The notes: a model not told the origin generated them from the sequence alone. Positions 16,438-26,899 are shown, numbered from the stretch's first letter. The stretch: DNA of 64,000 nucleotides from Parazoarcus communis (GCF_003111665.1 NZ_CP022188.1:434001-498000); one strand, 5' to 3'. Translations and numbers: made by a program.

Positions 16438-17016
16438 ATGCAGTCAGCCTATCGCATCTACCCTGTACTTGCGCTCGCGCTGCTTGCCGGCGCGTCGATC
16501 TGGCTTGAACGCCTGACCCGCGCACCGGCTGCGGACGTCGCGCCCACACAGAGCAGCGCACCCGACTTCATCGCCAATCAGACCCGCATTACCGGCTATG
16601 GCAAGGACGGCACGCAGCGCTACGTGCTGCTGTCCGACCAGCTCACCCACCTGCCACAATCGGGCGTCACCCAGCTTGACCGACCACGGCTTGAGATTCT
16701 TTCAGGCAGCCGCCGGATGGAAATCACCGCGAACGCGGGTGAAGTGTCCGCAGAGGGCGAGCGGGTCGATTTCCATGGCGAAGTCAAAGCCGAGCGTGAG
16801 GCCAACCCCGGGCAGGACATGATGCGCTTCGCATCGGAGAAGCTGACCGTCTGGCCCGAGGATCACCGCGCCGAATCCACCGCCCCGGTCAAGCTGACTC
16901 AGGGGCTCACCACCGCCGAGGCGCTTGGCCTGCGTGCGGACAACCTGTTTGGCACTCTGGACCTGATCGGTCAGGCCCGGGTGAACATCCCCCGACGCCA
17001 AGGGAAAAATCAATGA
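16438..17016 (+). CDS. lptC: LptC, inner-membrane LPS export protein
   Basis: A 192-residue bitopic protein. It has one N-terminal helix (YRIYPVLALALLAGASIWLERLT), then a periplasmic beta-jellyroll domain of LptC type (PDFIANQTRITGYGKDGTQRYVLLSDQLTHLPQSG, later TAEALGLRADNLFGTLDLIGQARV). LptC takes lipopolysaccharide from LptB2FG and hands it to LptA. The stop overlaps the lptA start (ATGA). The 90-base gap from kdsD holds the end of the tandem duplication and no recognisable gene. Confidence 0.9.
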   Translation: MQSAYRIYPVLALALLAGASIWLERLTRAPAADVAPTQSSAPDFIANQTRITGYGKDGTQRYVLLSDQLTHLPQSGVTQLDRPRLEILSGSRRMEITANAGEVSAEGERVDFHGEVKAEREANPGQDMMRFASEKLTVWPEDHRAESTAPVKLTQGLTTAEALGLRADNLFGTLDLIGQARVNIPRRQGKNQ

Positions 17017-17564
17017 AAACTGCTTTAACCATCTCCTTGCTCGCATTGGCAACGATGTGCACGCCCGCCTTTGCCGAACGTGCCGACCGCGAAAAACCAG
17101 TCGATATCGAAGCTGACCGTGTCACGGTCGACGACCGCAACAAGGTCCACATTTTCGAGGGCAACGTCGTACTCACCCAGGGCACGCTGCAGATCAAGGG
17201 CGACAAACTGGTCGTCACCCAAGGGGCCGATGGCTTCCAGAACGGTGTGGCCACCGCATCCGGGGGGAAGCTGGCCTCATTCCGGCAGAAACGCGAAGGC
17301 AGCGGCGACTATGTCGACGGTGAAGCCGAGCGCATCGAGTACGACAGTCGTGGCGAGAAAGCCAAACTGTTCAAGCGCGCCCATGTCCGCAGCGGCGGAG
17401 ACGAAGTCCGCGGAGCCTACATCGAGTACGACTCGGTCAGCGAAAACTACCTGGTGACCAATGCGCCGGGCAGCACCGCGAGCCCCGGCCGCGTGCGGGC
17501 AACGATTCAACCCAAGGGCGACAACAAGGCAACACCCGGTAGCGCAGCACCCGCTGCCCAATAA
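17013..17564 (+). CDS. lptA: LptA, periplasmic LPS bridge protein
   Basis: A 183-residue periplasmic protein. It has a signal peptide ([21 protein letters not shown]) followed by an OstA-like domain: [46 protein letters not shown], then [26 protein letters not shown]. LptA forms the filament that carries LPS across the periplasm. Coupled to lptC by a four-base overlap. In most relatives lptB and rpoN follow directly; here a 32-base gap leads to an enoyl-CoA hydratase gene, so LptB must be encoded elsewhere. Confidence 0.93.
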   Translation: MKTALTISLLALATMCTPAFAERADREKPVDIEADRVTVDDRNKVHIFEGNVVLTQGTLQIKGDKLVVTQGADGFQNGVATASGGKLASFRQKREGSGDYVDGEAERIEYDSRGEKAKLFKRAHVRSGGDEVRGAYIEYDSVSENYLVTNAPGSTASPGRVRATIQPKGDNKATPGSAAPAAQ

Positions 17565-17596
17565 AAAGACAATCGCAAGCCAAAAAAGGAGAACGC

Positions 17597-18373
17597 ATGA
17601 GTTACGAAATGATCATCACCGAAACTCGCGGCCGTGTCGGCCTGATCACGCTCAACCGGCCCAAGGCCCTGAACGCACTCAACGACAGCCTGGTCGATGA
17701 AATCGGGCACGCACTCGACGCGTACGAAGCGGACGAGAACATCGGTGCGATCCTGATTACCGGCTCCGATAAAGCATTCGCCGCCGGCGCCGACATCGGT
17801 GCCATGGCGGAGTTCTCGTATATGGACGCCTACAAGGGCGACTACATCACGCGCAACTGGGAGCGGGTCAAGACCTGCCGCAAGCCGGTCATCGCTGCCG
17901 TTGCAGGCTTCGCGCTTGGCGGCGGATGCGAACTGGCAATGATGTGTGACTTCATCATTGCGGCCGACTCTGCGAAGTTCGGTCAGCCTGAAGTCAAGCT
18001 TGGCATCCTTCCGGGCGCCGGCGGAACCCAGCGTCTGCCGCGCGCCGTCAGCAAGGCGAAGGCAATGGACATGTGCCTGACCGCGCGTTTCATGGATGCA
18101 GCCGAAGCCGAGCGTGCCGGGCTGGTATCGCGCGTGGTGCCCGCCGACAAACTGCTCGAAGAAGCCTTTGCGGCAGCCGAGACCATCGCCGGATACTCCC
18201 TGCCCGTGGTCATGATGATCAAGGAGTCGATCAACCGCGCCTTCGAAAGCAGCCTCAACGAAGGCCTGCTGTTCGAGCGCCGCGTCTTCCACTCGTCTTT
18301 CGCACTGAACGACCAGAAGGAAGGCATGGCCGCGTTCGTTGCCAAGCGCAAGCCTGTGTTCAAGCACAACTGA
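17597..18373 (+). CDS. Enoyl-CoA hydratase (crotonase family)
   Basis: A 258-residue crotonase. It should hydrate short-chain 2-enoyl-CoA to 3-hydroxyacyl-CoA in fatty-acid, amino-acid or aromatic degradation. The oxyanion-hole segments are [11 protein letters not shown] (57-70) and [18 protein letters not shown]. Both catalytic glutamates are present, Glu112 in GGGCELA and Glu132 in [24 protein letters not shown] lies about eight bases before the ATG. With the phasin gene next to it, a role connected with (R/S)-3-hydroxybutyryl-CoA or PHA metabolism is possible but not shown. It has a strong terminator directly downstream. Confidence 0.93.
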   Translation: MSYEMIITETRGRVGLITLNRPKALNALNDSLVDEIGHALDAYEADENIGAILITGSDKAFAAGADIGAMAEFSYMDAYKGDYITRNWERVKTCRKPVIAAVAGFALGGGCELAMMCDFIIAADSAKFGQPEVKLGILPGAGGTQRLPRAVSKAKAMDMCLTARFMDAAEAERAGLVSRVVPADKLLEEAFAAAETIAGYSLPVVMMIKESINRAFESSLNEGLLFERRVFHSSFALNDQKEGMAAFVAKRKPVFKHN

Positions 18374-18386
18374 GCTTCGTGCGGAT

Positions 18387-18420
18387 GCCGCCGGTGCAAT
18401 GCCGGCGGCAGTTTCTCCTT
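18387..18420 (+). terminator. Rho-independent-like terminator after the enoyl-CoA hydratase gene
   Basis: A perfect 8-bp GC stem, GCCGCCGG / CCGGCGGC (18387-18394 and 18402-18409), with a seven-base loop is followed by AGTTTCTCCTT, a weak T-rich tail. It starts 14 bases after the stop codon. Confidence 0.6.
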
Positions 18421-18574
18421 GATGCGGTTTTTCATCGGTTTGAAACACCCTCTGTGCACGATGACGTCAACATGTCTGCAACGACGCTCTGACGCCGTTT
18501 CAGCGGCATTCAAGACCTCCCGGCCTGCAAGAAGCATCAGCTAAGCATTTGAAAATGCAGCAGGTTAGGAAATG

Positions 18575-18623
18575 GTGCAGCGCACAAAAAATAGCTTGAC
18601 ATGCGATCTCGTCTGCCTATAAT
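18575..18623 (+). promoter_or_regulatory. Phasin gene promoter with candidate PhaR site
   Basis: TTGACA (18596-18601) and TATAAT (18618-18623), both perfect sigma70 consensus boxes, are spaced by 16 bases. Immediately upstream is the palindrome GTGC-AGC-GCAC (18575-18585). Phasin genes are commonly repressed by PhaR, which binds TGC-rich repeats near the promoter. Assigning this palindrome to PhaR is inference. A promoter this strong fits the high abundance of phasins. Confidence 0.75.
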
Positions 18624-18712
18624 TCAGACCATGCTGCAACGCAACATCGCGGCAAACCAAAACCCGATGTCTTTGCATAACCGCTTTTTTAGCATTCACC
18701 CAGGAGATGACC

Positions 18713-19276
18713 ATGAACGCATTTACCCCCGAGCAGTTCGCCGCCACCAACAAGGCCAACATCGAAACCCTGCTGAGCCTGACCAACAGCGCTTTTGCCA
18801 ACGCCGAGCGCCTGGCTGCCCTGAACCTGAACACCGCTCGTTCGATCCTCGAAGACAGCGTTGCCAGCACCAAGGCCCTGATGGGTGCCAAGGACCTGCA
18901 GGAAGTTCTGTCCCTGCAAAGCTCGCTGGCTCAGCCGCTGGTCGAGAAGGCTGTTGCCTACGCTCGCAGCGTGTATGAAATCGCTTCGCAGAGCCAGGAA
19001 GAGCTGTCCAAGGTCGTCGAAGGCCAGGTCGCTGAAATGAACAAGGGCGTTGCCGTTGCTCTGGACAAGGCTGCCAAGTCCGCACCGGCTGGTTCCGACG
19101 TTGCCGTGGCTGCTGTCAAGTCTGCCATCGCCGCTGCCAACAGCGCCTACGACAGCTTCAGCAAGGCCGCCAAGCAGGCGACCGAACTGGCCGAAGCCAA
19201 CGTTGCTGCTGCTACCAGCGCAACCGTGAAGGCCGTGAGCACCACGACCAAGACGGCTGCCAAGAAGGCTGCCTGA
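18713..19276 (+). CDS. phaP: Phasin (PHA granule-associated protein)
   Basis: A 187-residue, almost entirely helical protein of the phasin_2 family: MNAFTPEQFAATNKANIETLLSLTNSAFANAERLAALNLNTAR, QEVLSLQSSLAQPLVEKAVAYARSVYEIAS, and an alanine/lysine-rich tail ending TAAKKAA. Phasins coat polyhydroxybutyrate granules and control their number and size. AGGAG at 18702-18706 fits the ATG at 18713 (six-base spacing); the ATG at 18707 is too close to it. The gene stands alone between a consensus promoter and a perfect terminator. Codon use is strongly biased, as expected of a highly expressed gene. Confidence 0.95.
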   Translation: MNAFTPEQFAATNKANIETLLSLTNSAFANAERLAALNLNTARSILEDSVASTKALMGAKDLQEVLSLQSSLAQPLVEKAVAYARSVYEIASQSQEELSKVVEGQVAEMNKGVAVALDKAAKSAPAGSDVAVAAVKSAIAAANSAYDSFSKAAKQATELAEANVAAATSATVKAVSTTTKTAAKKAA

Positions 19277-19280
19277 TCGA

Positions 19281-19330
19281 ATTCAGCCCCGGCTGAATGA
19301 AAATGGCCCCGCAGTGCGGGGCCATTTTTT
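19281..19330 (+). terminator. Tandem hairpin terminator after phaP
   Basis: A first small hairpin ATTCAGCC-CC-GGCTGAAT (19281-19298) is followed by a perfect 12-bp stem AAATGGCCCCGC / GCGGGGCCATTT (19301-19312 and 19316-19327) with an AGT loop and a run of six T. The second is a textbook intrinsic terminator. Confidence 0.93.
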
Positions 19331-19395
19331 CGTCTACGGTATATCGCGCTCATCGAAGGGCGCAGATAGTGCGCAGCCAAATGGGCATCCGGCCA

Positions 19396-19815
19396 CTACA
19401 ACAACTGCTTGAGTGACTCCAGACTTTCGGGGCCACCTTCCAGGCGAACGCAATCGTCTGATTCCTGCTCCCACGCCGCCGCTGAAGCCAGATGAAGGTG
19501 CGCAGAGATTTTGGATGCGACCAGTCCTGTGAGCAGGCCGGCTGGAACCCAGAACATCTCCGTACCTCTCAGCGCATTTGGAACAGGGCTGCCACATACC
19601 GAACAGAAGTCTGTCCGGTAGCCGCCTGGCTTTTGAAAGGAGCGGATTCTTTCCTGACCGGACACCCAGCGGAAGTGCTCTCGCTGGACAAAAGTAGCGG
19701 CATTGGCCGCAGATCCGGTTGCTCGACGACACAGGGAGCAGTGGCATTGATAGAGGTTTGGTAGCGCGCCATCAACTTCGAACCTTACCTCTCCGCACAG
19801 GCATTCACCGTTCAT
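19396..19815 (-). CDS. GFA/CENP-V domain zinc-binding protein
   Basis: A 139-residue protein of the glutathione-dependent formaldehyde-activating (GFA) fold. Cysteine motifs ECLCGEVRF, CHCSLCRRATGSA and CSVCGSPVP supply the zinc ligands, and AATFVQREHFRWVSG is also typical. Most family members have no proven reaction; some bind glutathione adducts. ATG 19815 is chosen because AAGGGA lies six bases upstream; the GTG at 19833 lies on the far side of that site. It is a single gene, convergent with phaP. Confidence 0.85.
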   Translation of the reverse strand: MNGECLCGEVRFEVDGALPNLYQCHCSLCRRATGSAANAATFVQREHFRWVSGQERIRSFQKPGGYRTDFCSVCGSPVPNALRGTEMFWVPAGLLTGLVASKISAHLHLASAAAWEQESDDCVRLEGGPESLESLKQLL

Positions 19816-19894
19816 CAGCCATCCCTTCGACACTCAACACCGATATTCCACACAAGCGCCCGAATCTGGCCAGCACACTGTGAGCCGGAGTGCG

Positions 19895-20674
19895 TCATCC
19901 CAGGTTTTCGGACTCCGACGACTTGATGTCTGAGCCAACCGCCGCCAGCGCCTCAGCTGTGTAGTGATGCGGAAAAAGCCGCCGCATCTCGCCCTCGATC
20001 CAGGCTTCGGCCCGGGTGTTCAACTCTTCCGTTTTCACACCTTTGACGTCGATCGGAGGCCCGATGCTGACCACGATCTCGCCGGGCTGCTTCAGAAACG
20101 CATTGCGCCGCCAGAACTCACCCGCGTTGTGAGCCACCGGCACGATGGGGACACCGGCGCGCTTTGCCAGCCAGGTTCCGCCGATCTTGTAGCGACGGGT
20201 CGTTCCCGGCGCCACGCGCGTGCCTTCGGGAAACACCACGACCCAGAAGCCTTCCTTCAGCCTGGCCCTGCCCTGCTCAACGACTTGAGCGAGCGCGTCC
20301 TTGCCGGCAGCGCGGTCGATGGCGATACCGGGAATCTGTGCCAGCCCCCAACCGAAAAACGGTACCCGCAGCAGCTCACGCTTCAGCACGAAGCACAGGG
20401 GCGGAAAGATCACCTGCAAGGCCATGGTTTCCCACGCCGACTGATGCTTGGACAGGATGACGGATGGCCCCGAAGGAATATTCTCCTTGCCGATCACGCG
20501 GTAGCGGATACCGAGCAGATGCCACACGAACCACATGACAAGCGGCGCCCACGAGGTGATGATCCGATGCCTGACCCGCGGCGGGAAGGGAAAGGTCAGC
20601 ACCCCGAAAATCGCATAGGGCGGCGTGACGATCGCGAGGACGATCGCAAACAGAAAGGAACGCAGAAATATCAC
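19895..20674 (-). CDS. plsC: 1-acyl-sn-glycerol-3-phosphate acyltransferase
   Basis: A 259-residue membrane-bound acyltransferase that makes phosphatidic acid from lysophosphatidic acid. It has an N-terminal hydrophobic segment (FLFAIVLAIVTPPYAIFGVLTF), the acceptor motif SKHQSAWET, GIAIDRAAG, the substrate motif VFPEGTR and VPIVPVAHNAG. The classical first motif is HX4D; here it is HX4E (HQSAWE), a variant I believe is common in betaproteobacterial homologues. I chose the GTG at 20674, just after the gmhB stop. No ATG exists near the natural N terminus, so the start is uncertain. It forms an operon with gmhB and glyQS. Confidence 0.85.
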   Translation of the reverse strand: MIFLRSFLFAIVLAIVTPPYAIFGVLTFPFPPRVRHRIITSWAPLVMWFVWHLLGIRYRVIGKENIPSGPSVILSKHQSAWETMALQVIFPPLCFVLKRELLRVPFFGWGLAQIPGIAIDRAAGKDALAQVVEQGRARLKEGFWVVVFPEGTRVAPGTTRRYKIGGTWLAKRAGVPIVPVAHNAGEFWRRNAFLKQPGEIVVSIGPPIDVKGVKTEELNTRAEAWIEGEMRRLFPHHYTAEALAAVGSDIKSSESENLG

Positions 20675-20691
20675 GATAAAGACCAGCGTAC

Positions 20692-21225
20692 TCAGGCGGT
20701 GAGATCGGCAACAACCGCTGCCAGATCGGGATAGACGAGCGTCCCTTCGGGCAGGGCTGGATCCTGTTGGGTTTTCGTGCCCTTGCCGGTGAGCACAAGA
20801 TAGGGTTTGCAGCCGACGGCGATGCCAGCCTGCAGATCTCGCAGACTGTCGCCGACCACCGGCACACCCTTGAGGTCGACGTTGAAGCGTTCCCCGACCT
20901 GAATCAGCAAGCCGGGCTTCGGTTTGCGACACTCACAGGTGGAGTCGGCCGAATGCGGACAGAAGAAAATCGCATCCAGGCGGCCACCGACCTGCGCCAG
21001 GCTTTTCACCATTTTGTCGTTGATTGCATTGAGCGTGTCCATGCCGAACAGCCCGCGGCCGACGCCGGACTGGTTGGAGGCTACGACCACCCGCCAGCCC
21101 CACTGATTGAGCCGCGCAATGGCTTCCAGCGAGCCGGGGATCGCTTTCCACTCATCGGGAGACTTGATGAACTGGTCGGAGTCCACATTGATGACTCCGT
21201 CACGGTCCAGGATGATCAGCTTCAT
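20692..21225 (-). CDS. gmhB: D-glycero-beta-D-manno-heptose-1,7-bisphosphate 7-phosphatase
   Basis: A 177-residue HAD phosphatase that removes the 7-phosphate during ADP-heptose synthesis for the LPS inner core. It has the catalytic DRDG motif (Asp7, Asp9), SNQSG for motif II, KPKPG with the motif III lysine, and VGDSLRDLQAG for motif IV. The zinc-binding loop CPHSADSTCEC is intact, which separates GmhB from histidinol phosphatases. It sits between glyS and plsC, a conserved betaproteobacterial order. Confidence 0.95.
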   Translation of the reverse strand: MKLIILDRDGVINVDSDQFIKSPDEWKAIPGSLEAIARLNQWGWRVVVASNQSGVGRGLFGMDTLNAINDKMVKSLAQVGGRLDAIFFCPHSADSTCECRKPKPGLLIQVGERFNVDLKGVPVVGDSLRDLQAGIAVGCKPYLVLTGKGTKTQQDPALPEGTLVYPDLAAVVADLTA

Positions 21226-21284
21226 TTACAGGCTCCGCACCGGTTTGGAGGCAATCCGCAAGCAGCGGACCGCCTCCGGATCTA

Positions 21285-23377
21285 TCAGGCCGACAGACGG
21301 GAAAGGTCCGCCACCTGGTTCATCAGGCCAGCAAGCCGGGCCAGCAGGGCAAGCCGGTTCTGCCGCGTCAGCGGTTCTTCGGCCATCACCATCACGCCAT
21401 CGAAGAACGCATCCACCGCCTCGCGCAACCCTGCAAGCTTGAGCAGCGCTTCGGTGTAGTTCTCGTTAGCAACATGAGAAGCGACCAGCGGCGCAATCTC
21501 GTTGAGCTGATGGAAAAGGGCTTTCTCCGCATCTTCCTGCAGCAAGGCGACGTCGGGCTCGCCGGGCTGCGCATCGGTCTTCTTCAGGATATTGACGATG
21601 CGCTTGTTGGCGGCAGCCAGTGCGGCAGACTCGGGCAGCGCGAGGAAAGCCTCGACCGCGTCGAGCTTGGCCGGCACGAGGTCGATGCGCGCCGGGCGCA
21701 GCGCGAGCACTGCGTCGGCGACGGCAGCATCGCGCCCTCCCGCGCCTTCGCGCAGCAAGTTGCGCAGACGCTCGAGCATGAAGTCCTGCAGCTGCGCCTG
21801 GAAGCCTTCGGCGGTCAGCAGTCCGGGGGCGAACCCGGCGGCGGCGAGTTCGATCAGCTGCGGCAACTCAAGCGGCAACGGCGCTTCCATCAGGATACGC
21901 AGCACGCCCAGCGCCGCCCGACGCAGCGCGAACGGATCACGGTCGCCAGTCGGCACCATGCCAATGCCGAAGAAACCCACCAGCGCATCAATCTTGTCGG
22001 CAAGCGCCACCGCACACGCAACGTTGCCGTCCGGCAGCACGTCGCCGGCGAATCGTGGCTGATAGTGTGCCTGGATGGCATCCGCCACCACCGCGCTCTC
22101 GCCGTCATGGCGGGCATAGTAGCGCCCCATCACCCCCTGGAGTTCCGGAAACTCGCCGACCATGTCGGTCACCAGATCGACCTTGGCCAGCAATGCCGCA
22201 CGTGTCGCTGCCTGGACGTCGGCAGACAGCAGGCCCGCGATATGACCGGCCAGCACGCCGAGCCGTTCGACGCGCTCGAACTGGTTACCCAGCTTGTTGT
22301 GATAAACCACGCTCGCCAGCCGCGGCAGGCGCGACTCGAGGGTCTGCTTCTTGTCCTGTTCGAAGAAGAAGCGCGCATCGGACAGACGCGGACGCACCAC
22401 GCGCTGATTGCCGATGACGATGTTCGACGGGTCTTCCAGCTGCATGTTGGACACGATCAGGAAGCGGTTCAGCAGTGTCCCGTCGACGTCAAACAGCGGA
22501 AAGTACTTCTGGTTCGCGCGCATGGTGAGGATCAGGCACTCCTGCGGCACGGCCAGGAATTCAGCCTCGAACTCACCAACGTAGACCGTGGGATGCTCAA
22601 CCAGCGCAGCCACTTCGTCGAGCAGGTCGGCATATTCGCCGATCGACGCCTGCTGACGTGCGGCCTCGGCGACCAACTGGCGTTCGATCTCGGCACGACG
22701 CTCAGTAAAGTCCGGAATCACCTTGCCTTCGGCCAGCAGCGTGGGCTCGTAGGCATCGGCGGAGGCGATATCGATCTCGCCTCGACTCATGAAACGGTGA
22801 CCGCGGGTGGTGCGGCCACTGTCGAGATCGAGCACACGCCCCGGCACGACGTCCGCGCCGTGCAGCATGGAGAGCTTGTGCACCGGACGCACGAAGGTGG
22901 CATCACCATCCCCCCAGCGCATCACCTTCGGGATGGGCAGCGCCTTGACCGCGTCCTGGACGATGGTCGACAGCACGTCCTCCAGCTTCGCACCCGGCAC
23001 GGTTGCGGTGTGGAACAGGGCTTCGGCCTTGCCATCGACACGACGCTCGAAGCCGGCAATCGCATCCAGCGCAATGCCTTTCGCTTCCATTTTCTTGAGC
23101 AGCGCCTGAGTGGGCTTGCCTTCGGCGTCGAGCGCAACGGACACCGGCATCAGCTTTTCGGTCACTTCCTTTGCCGCAGCAGCAGCGACAACGCCCGCCA
23201 CGGTCACGGCCAGCCTGCGGGGGCTGGCGAAACTGCGGAAGCTCGCATCGGCGGGTGCCAGCCCGCGTGCTTTCAGGCCCTCGGCAATCCTGGAGGCAAA
23301 AGTCTCGCCCAGACGCGGCAGCGCCTTGGGTGGCAGTTCTTCAGTCAGAAGTTCGACGAGCAGGGTCGCGCTGGTCA

Positions 23378-23378
<1 letters not shown>
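21285..23378 (-). CDS. glyS: Glycyl-tRNA synthetase beta subunit
   Basis: A 697-residue protein with the family opening [21 protein letters not shown] and the segments [35 protein letters not shown] and [18 protein letters not shown]-terminal DALR-like anticodon-binding region follows. With GlyQ it forms the alpha2beta2 enzyme that charges tRNA-Gly. The ATG at 23378 overlaps the glyQ stop (TGATG). A GTG three bases upstream is the only alternative. A long open frame on the opposite strand is a codon-bias shadow. Confidence 0.97.
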
Positions 23379-24289
<911 letters not shown>

Positions 24290-24456
24290 GGTCTCGGGCG
24301 GCATGGCCGCGCAACGAACGCAAAGCACAGGATTTTACTGGCATTCGGCCCCGCGCGGGCAGGCGATCGGCTGCATCGACTCAATCACGGTGCGCCAGCG
24401 CGCATTTTCAGGGCGTCTGCAAAGCCAGCGGCAAGCGCATTGCCAGCACCGTCAGG

Positions 24457-25959
24457 CTAGGCAACCGGCGCCCGCCGCCGGCGCAGCACAGCGATCAGCA
24501 GCAGTCCCGCAGCAATCAGCAACACCGGCCAGTTGCCCCAGTGCGCATAGGGCGTCATCCCTTTGAAGCCACGCACCTCGGCTTCGAGTACCCCCGCCTC
24601 GAAGGCCGGCAACACCGCATCGACGTGACCATCGGGCTGAATCACGGCCGTCATGCCGGTATTGGTCGAGCGCAGCATCGGGCGTCCGGTCTCGAGCGCG
24701 CGGACGCGGGCGATCTGCAGATGCTGGGGCTGCGCCAGCGAATCGCCATACCAGGCAAGATTGGAGATGTTCAGCATCAGCGAAGCTTGCGGCAGGCTTG
24801 AGAGCAGCTCCGCCCCGAAGAGATCTTCGTAGCAGATGTTCAAGGCCACGCGCTGCCCGAGCACGCTCATCGGCGGCTGCTCGCGGGCACCGCGCGTCTG
24901 ATCCGACATCGGGATGTCCGCCAGACGGTAGAACCAGCCAAAGAAAGGCGGCGAATATTCGCCGAAGGGCACGAGATGGCGTTTGGCGTAGTGCTGCTGC
25001 GGGCCGTCGCCGACACTGATCGCGGCATTGAAGATCTGCCCGGCATCGTCACGGGAGAACACGCCGAGCACCAGCGTGCCGCCACGCTCACTCACCATGC
25101 CGCCGAGCAGGTCGAGGTAGCCTTCGGGCAGTCGCTCCACCAGTGTCGGCAGGGTGGTCTCCGGCAGCACCACGAAATCCGCGCGACTATTGCTCACCAG
25201 CCTCAGATTGGTCTGCAACACCTCGGCAAAGTGTCCGGGCGCCCACTTGAGGTCTTGTTCGACATTCGTCTGGATCAGGGCAACGGACAGCGGCTCGCCC
25301 TCGGGCTCGGTCCACTCGACGCGGCCAAGTCCGACCGCGAGCACGAACACGCCGGCGATGATCGCAAGCGGTCGCGGCAAACCCCGCATCTGGCGCCAGG
25401 GTGCAAGCGCAGCCAGGGCCGAAACGAAGGCAAGCACGCCGCCGACGCCGTACACGCCGATCACCGGCAGATAGGCGGCCAGCGGGCTGGGCGGGGTCTG
25501 CGAATAACCGGTGGCAAGCCAGGGGAAGCCGGTGAAGACAACGCCTCGCAGCCACTCAGCGAGAATCCACAAGGCCGCGAACAGTGCCCCCCTCCAGACC
25601 AGACCGCCTGACCTGAGACGCACATAGAGCGCGCCGGCCAGCGCCGGATAGAGCGCGAGGTAAAGGCAGAACAGCAGAATGGCGAACGCCGCCAGCGGCA
25701 TGGGCATGCCGCCGAAACGGTTGAGCGCAACATAGAGCCAGGACACGCCGGCCAGGAAAGCCCCCAGCCCCCATCCGAGCCCGCACATGAACCCCGCCCG
25801 GGCATCGGGCGCGCGCTCAAGGAGGAATGCAAGCGCACCCACACCGAGAAATACGAGCACGAACCAGCCGAAGGGCGCAAAGCCGAGCACTGAGACGCCC
25901 CCGGCCAGCAATGCCGGCAGGAAAGCCGGCGTCAGCCGGCCCCGCAGCAGCGCGACCAT
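24457..25959 (-). CDS. lnt: Apolipoprotein N-acyltransferase
   Basis: A 500-residue inner-membrane enzyme that adds the third acyl chain to lipoproteins, including MlaA, MshL and LolB encoded in this window. Six to seven N-terminal membrane helices are followed by a periplasmic nitrilase domain. That domain has the catalytic triad: Glu in FVVLPETTLPTL, Lys in HYAKRHLVPFGEY and Cys in LNICYEDLFG. A last membrane helix (WPVLLIAAGLLLIAVL) closes the protein. The ATG overlaps the preceding gene's stop (TGATG). Confidence 0.96.
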   Translation of the reverse strand: MVALLRGRLTPAFLPALLAGGVSVLGFAPFGWFVLVFLGVGALAFLLERAPDARAGFMCGLGWGLGAFLAGVSWLYVALNRFGGMPMPLAAFAILLFCLYLALYPALAGALYVRLRSGGLVWRGALFAALWILAEWLRGVVFTGFPWLATGYSQTPPSPLAAYLPVIGVYGVGGVLAFVSALAALAPWRQMRGLPRPLAIIAGVFVLAVGLGRVEWTEPEGEPLSVALIQTNVEQDLKWAPGHFAEVLQTNLRLVSNSRADFVVLPETTLPTLVERLPEGYLDLLGGMVSERGGTLVLGVFSRDDAGQIFNAAISVGDGPQQHYAKRHLVPFGEYSPPFFGWFYRLADIPMSDQTRGAREQPPMSVLGQRVALNICYEDLFGAELLSSLPQASLMLNISNLAWYGDSLAQPQHLQIARVRALETGRPMLRSTNTGMTAVIQPDGHVDAVLPAFEAGVLEAEVRGFKGMTPYAHWGNWPVLLIAAGLLLIAVLRRRRAPVA

Positions 25960-26804
25960 CAGTCGACGCTGACTTCGGGTACGACCGGCACCCGCTCCAC
26001 CACAAGGGTGTGCACGCGGCGGCTGTCTGCCCTGAGCACCTGGATTTTCAGTCCCTCGAGCACCACGGCCTCACCACGCTTGGGCAGGCGACCGAACTGA
26101 CGAATGACCAGACCACCGACGGTGTCGACTTCCTCATCGCTGAAATGAGTCGCAAACGCCGCGTTGAAGTCCTCGATCTCGGTGGTTGCCTTGACGCGGT
26201 AGCGCCCGCTCTGGTCGAGGCGGATGTTGTCGCCGATCTCGTCGAAATCGTACTCGTCCTCGATGTCGCCGACGATCTGCTCCAGCACGTCCTCGATGGT
26301 GACCAGGCCGGCAACGCCGCCGTATTCGTCGACCACAATGGCCATGTGATTGCGGCTGACGCGGAACTCGCGCAGCAGCACGTTGAGCCGCTTGGACTCG
26401 GGCACGAACACCGCCGGACGCAACATGTCACGCAGATCGAACTCGCGACCGGCAAAGTACCGCAGCAGGTCTTTTGCCAGCAAAATGCCGGATACGTCGT
26501 CCTTGCTCTCCCCGATTGCCGGGAAGCGGGAGTGGGCGGTGTCGACGACGAAGGCTGCGATCTTGTCCATCGGGTCGTCGACATGCACGACGTCCATCTG
26601 GGCACGGGGAATCATCACGTCACGAACCTGCATGTCCGACATCTGCAGGGCGCCCTCGATGATCGAAAGGGCATCGGCATCGAGCAGATTGCGATCGAAA
26701 GCCGAGTGAAGTAGCGCGAGAAGCTCATCGCGATCTTCCGGCTCGCGCGAAAGAAGGGCCGAAAGTCGCTCGATTAGCGAGGGTTTACTAGGGCTACTGT
26801 CCAT
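25959..26804 (-). CDS. corC: CorC/YbeX-type CBS-domain protein
   Basis: A 281-residue cytoplasmic protein with two CBS domains (VRDVMIPRAQMDVVHVDDP and VFVPESKRLNVLLREFRVSRNHMAIVVDEYGGVAGLVTIEDVLEQIVGDIEDEYD). A C-terminal transporter-associated domain (DTVGGLVIRQFGRLPKRGEAVVLEGLKIQVLRAD) follows. The family is linked to magnesium efflux and, as YbeX, to ribosome assembly alongside ybeY, its upstream neighbour here. The start at 26804 (MDSSPSKPS) fits family length; an upstream ATG at 26837 is possible. Confidence 0.92.
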   Translation of the reverse strand: MDSSPSKPSLIERLSALLSREPEDRDELLALLHSAFDRNLLDADALSIIEGALQMSDMQVRDVMIPRAQMDVVHVDDPMDKIAAFVVDTAHSRFPAIGESKDDVSGILLAKDLLRYFAGREFDLRDMLRPAVFVPESKRLNVLLREFRVSRNHMAIVVDEYGGVAGLVTIEDVLEQIVGDIEDEYDFDEIGDNIRLDQSGRYRVKATTEIEDFNAAFATHFSDEEVDTVGGLVIRQFGRLPKRGEAVVLEGLKIQVLRADSRRVHTLVVERVPVVPEVSVD

Positions 26805-26899
26805 TTTTGTGGTGGGTAAGGAATAAGGAGTGAGCAATTACAAGCACGAACCATGCATGCAATCACCCACGCCTTACGCCTCACCCGGAGGCGTTGCCC

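Larger units (their letters stand above)
18374..18712. other. Intergenic region between the enoyl-CoA hydratase and phasin genes
   Basis: The 339 bases contain the terminator of the upstream gene, an unannotated stretch (about 18421-18570) in which I see no supported gene, the phasin promoter with a small palindrome upstream of it, and a ~85-base phasin leader. The short reading frames here lack ribosome-binding sites and overlap the regulatory elements. Confidence 0.7.

Noticed and set aside
24290..24456. Possible T-box or other riboswitch near glyQ
   Set aside because: The gap lies upstream of glyQ on the minus strand and between it and lnt. No T-box consensus or specifier-loop pattern was visible, and glycyl synthetases in Betaproteobacteria are not usually T-box controlled.
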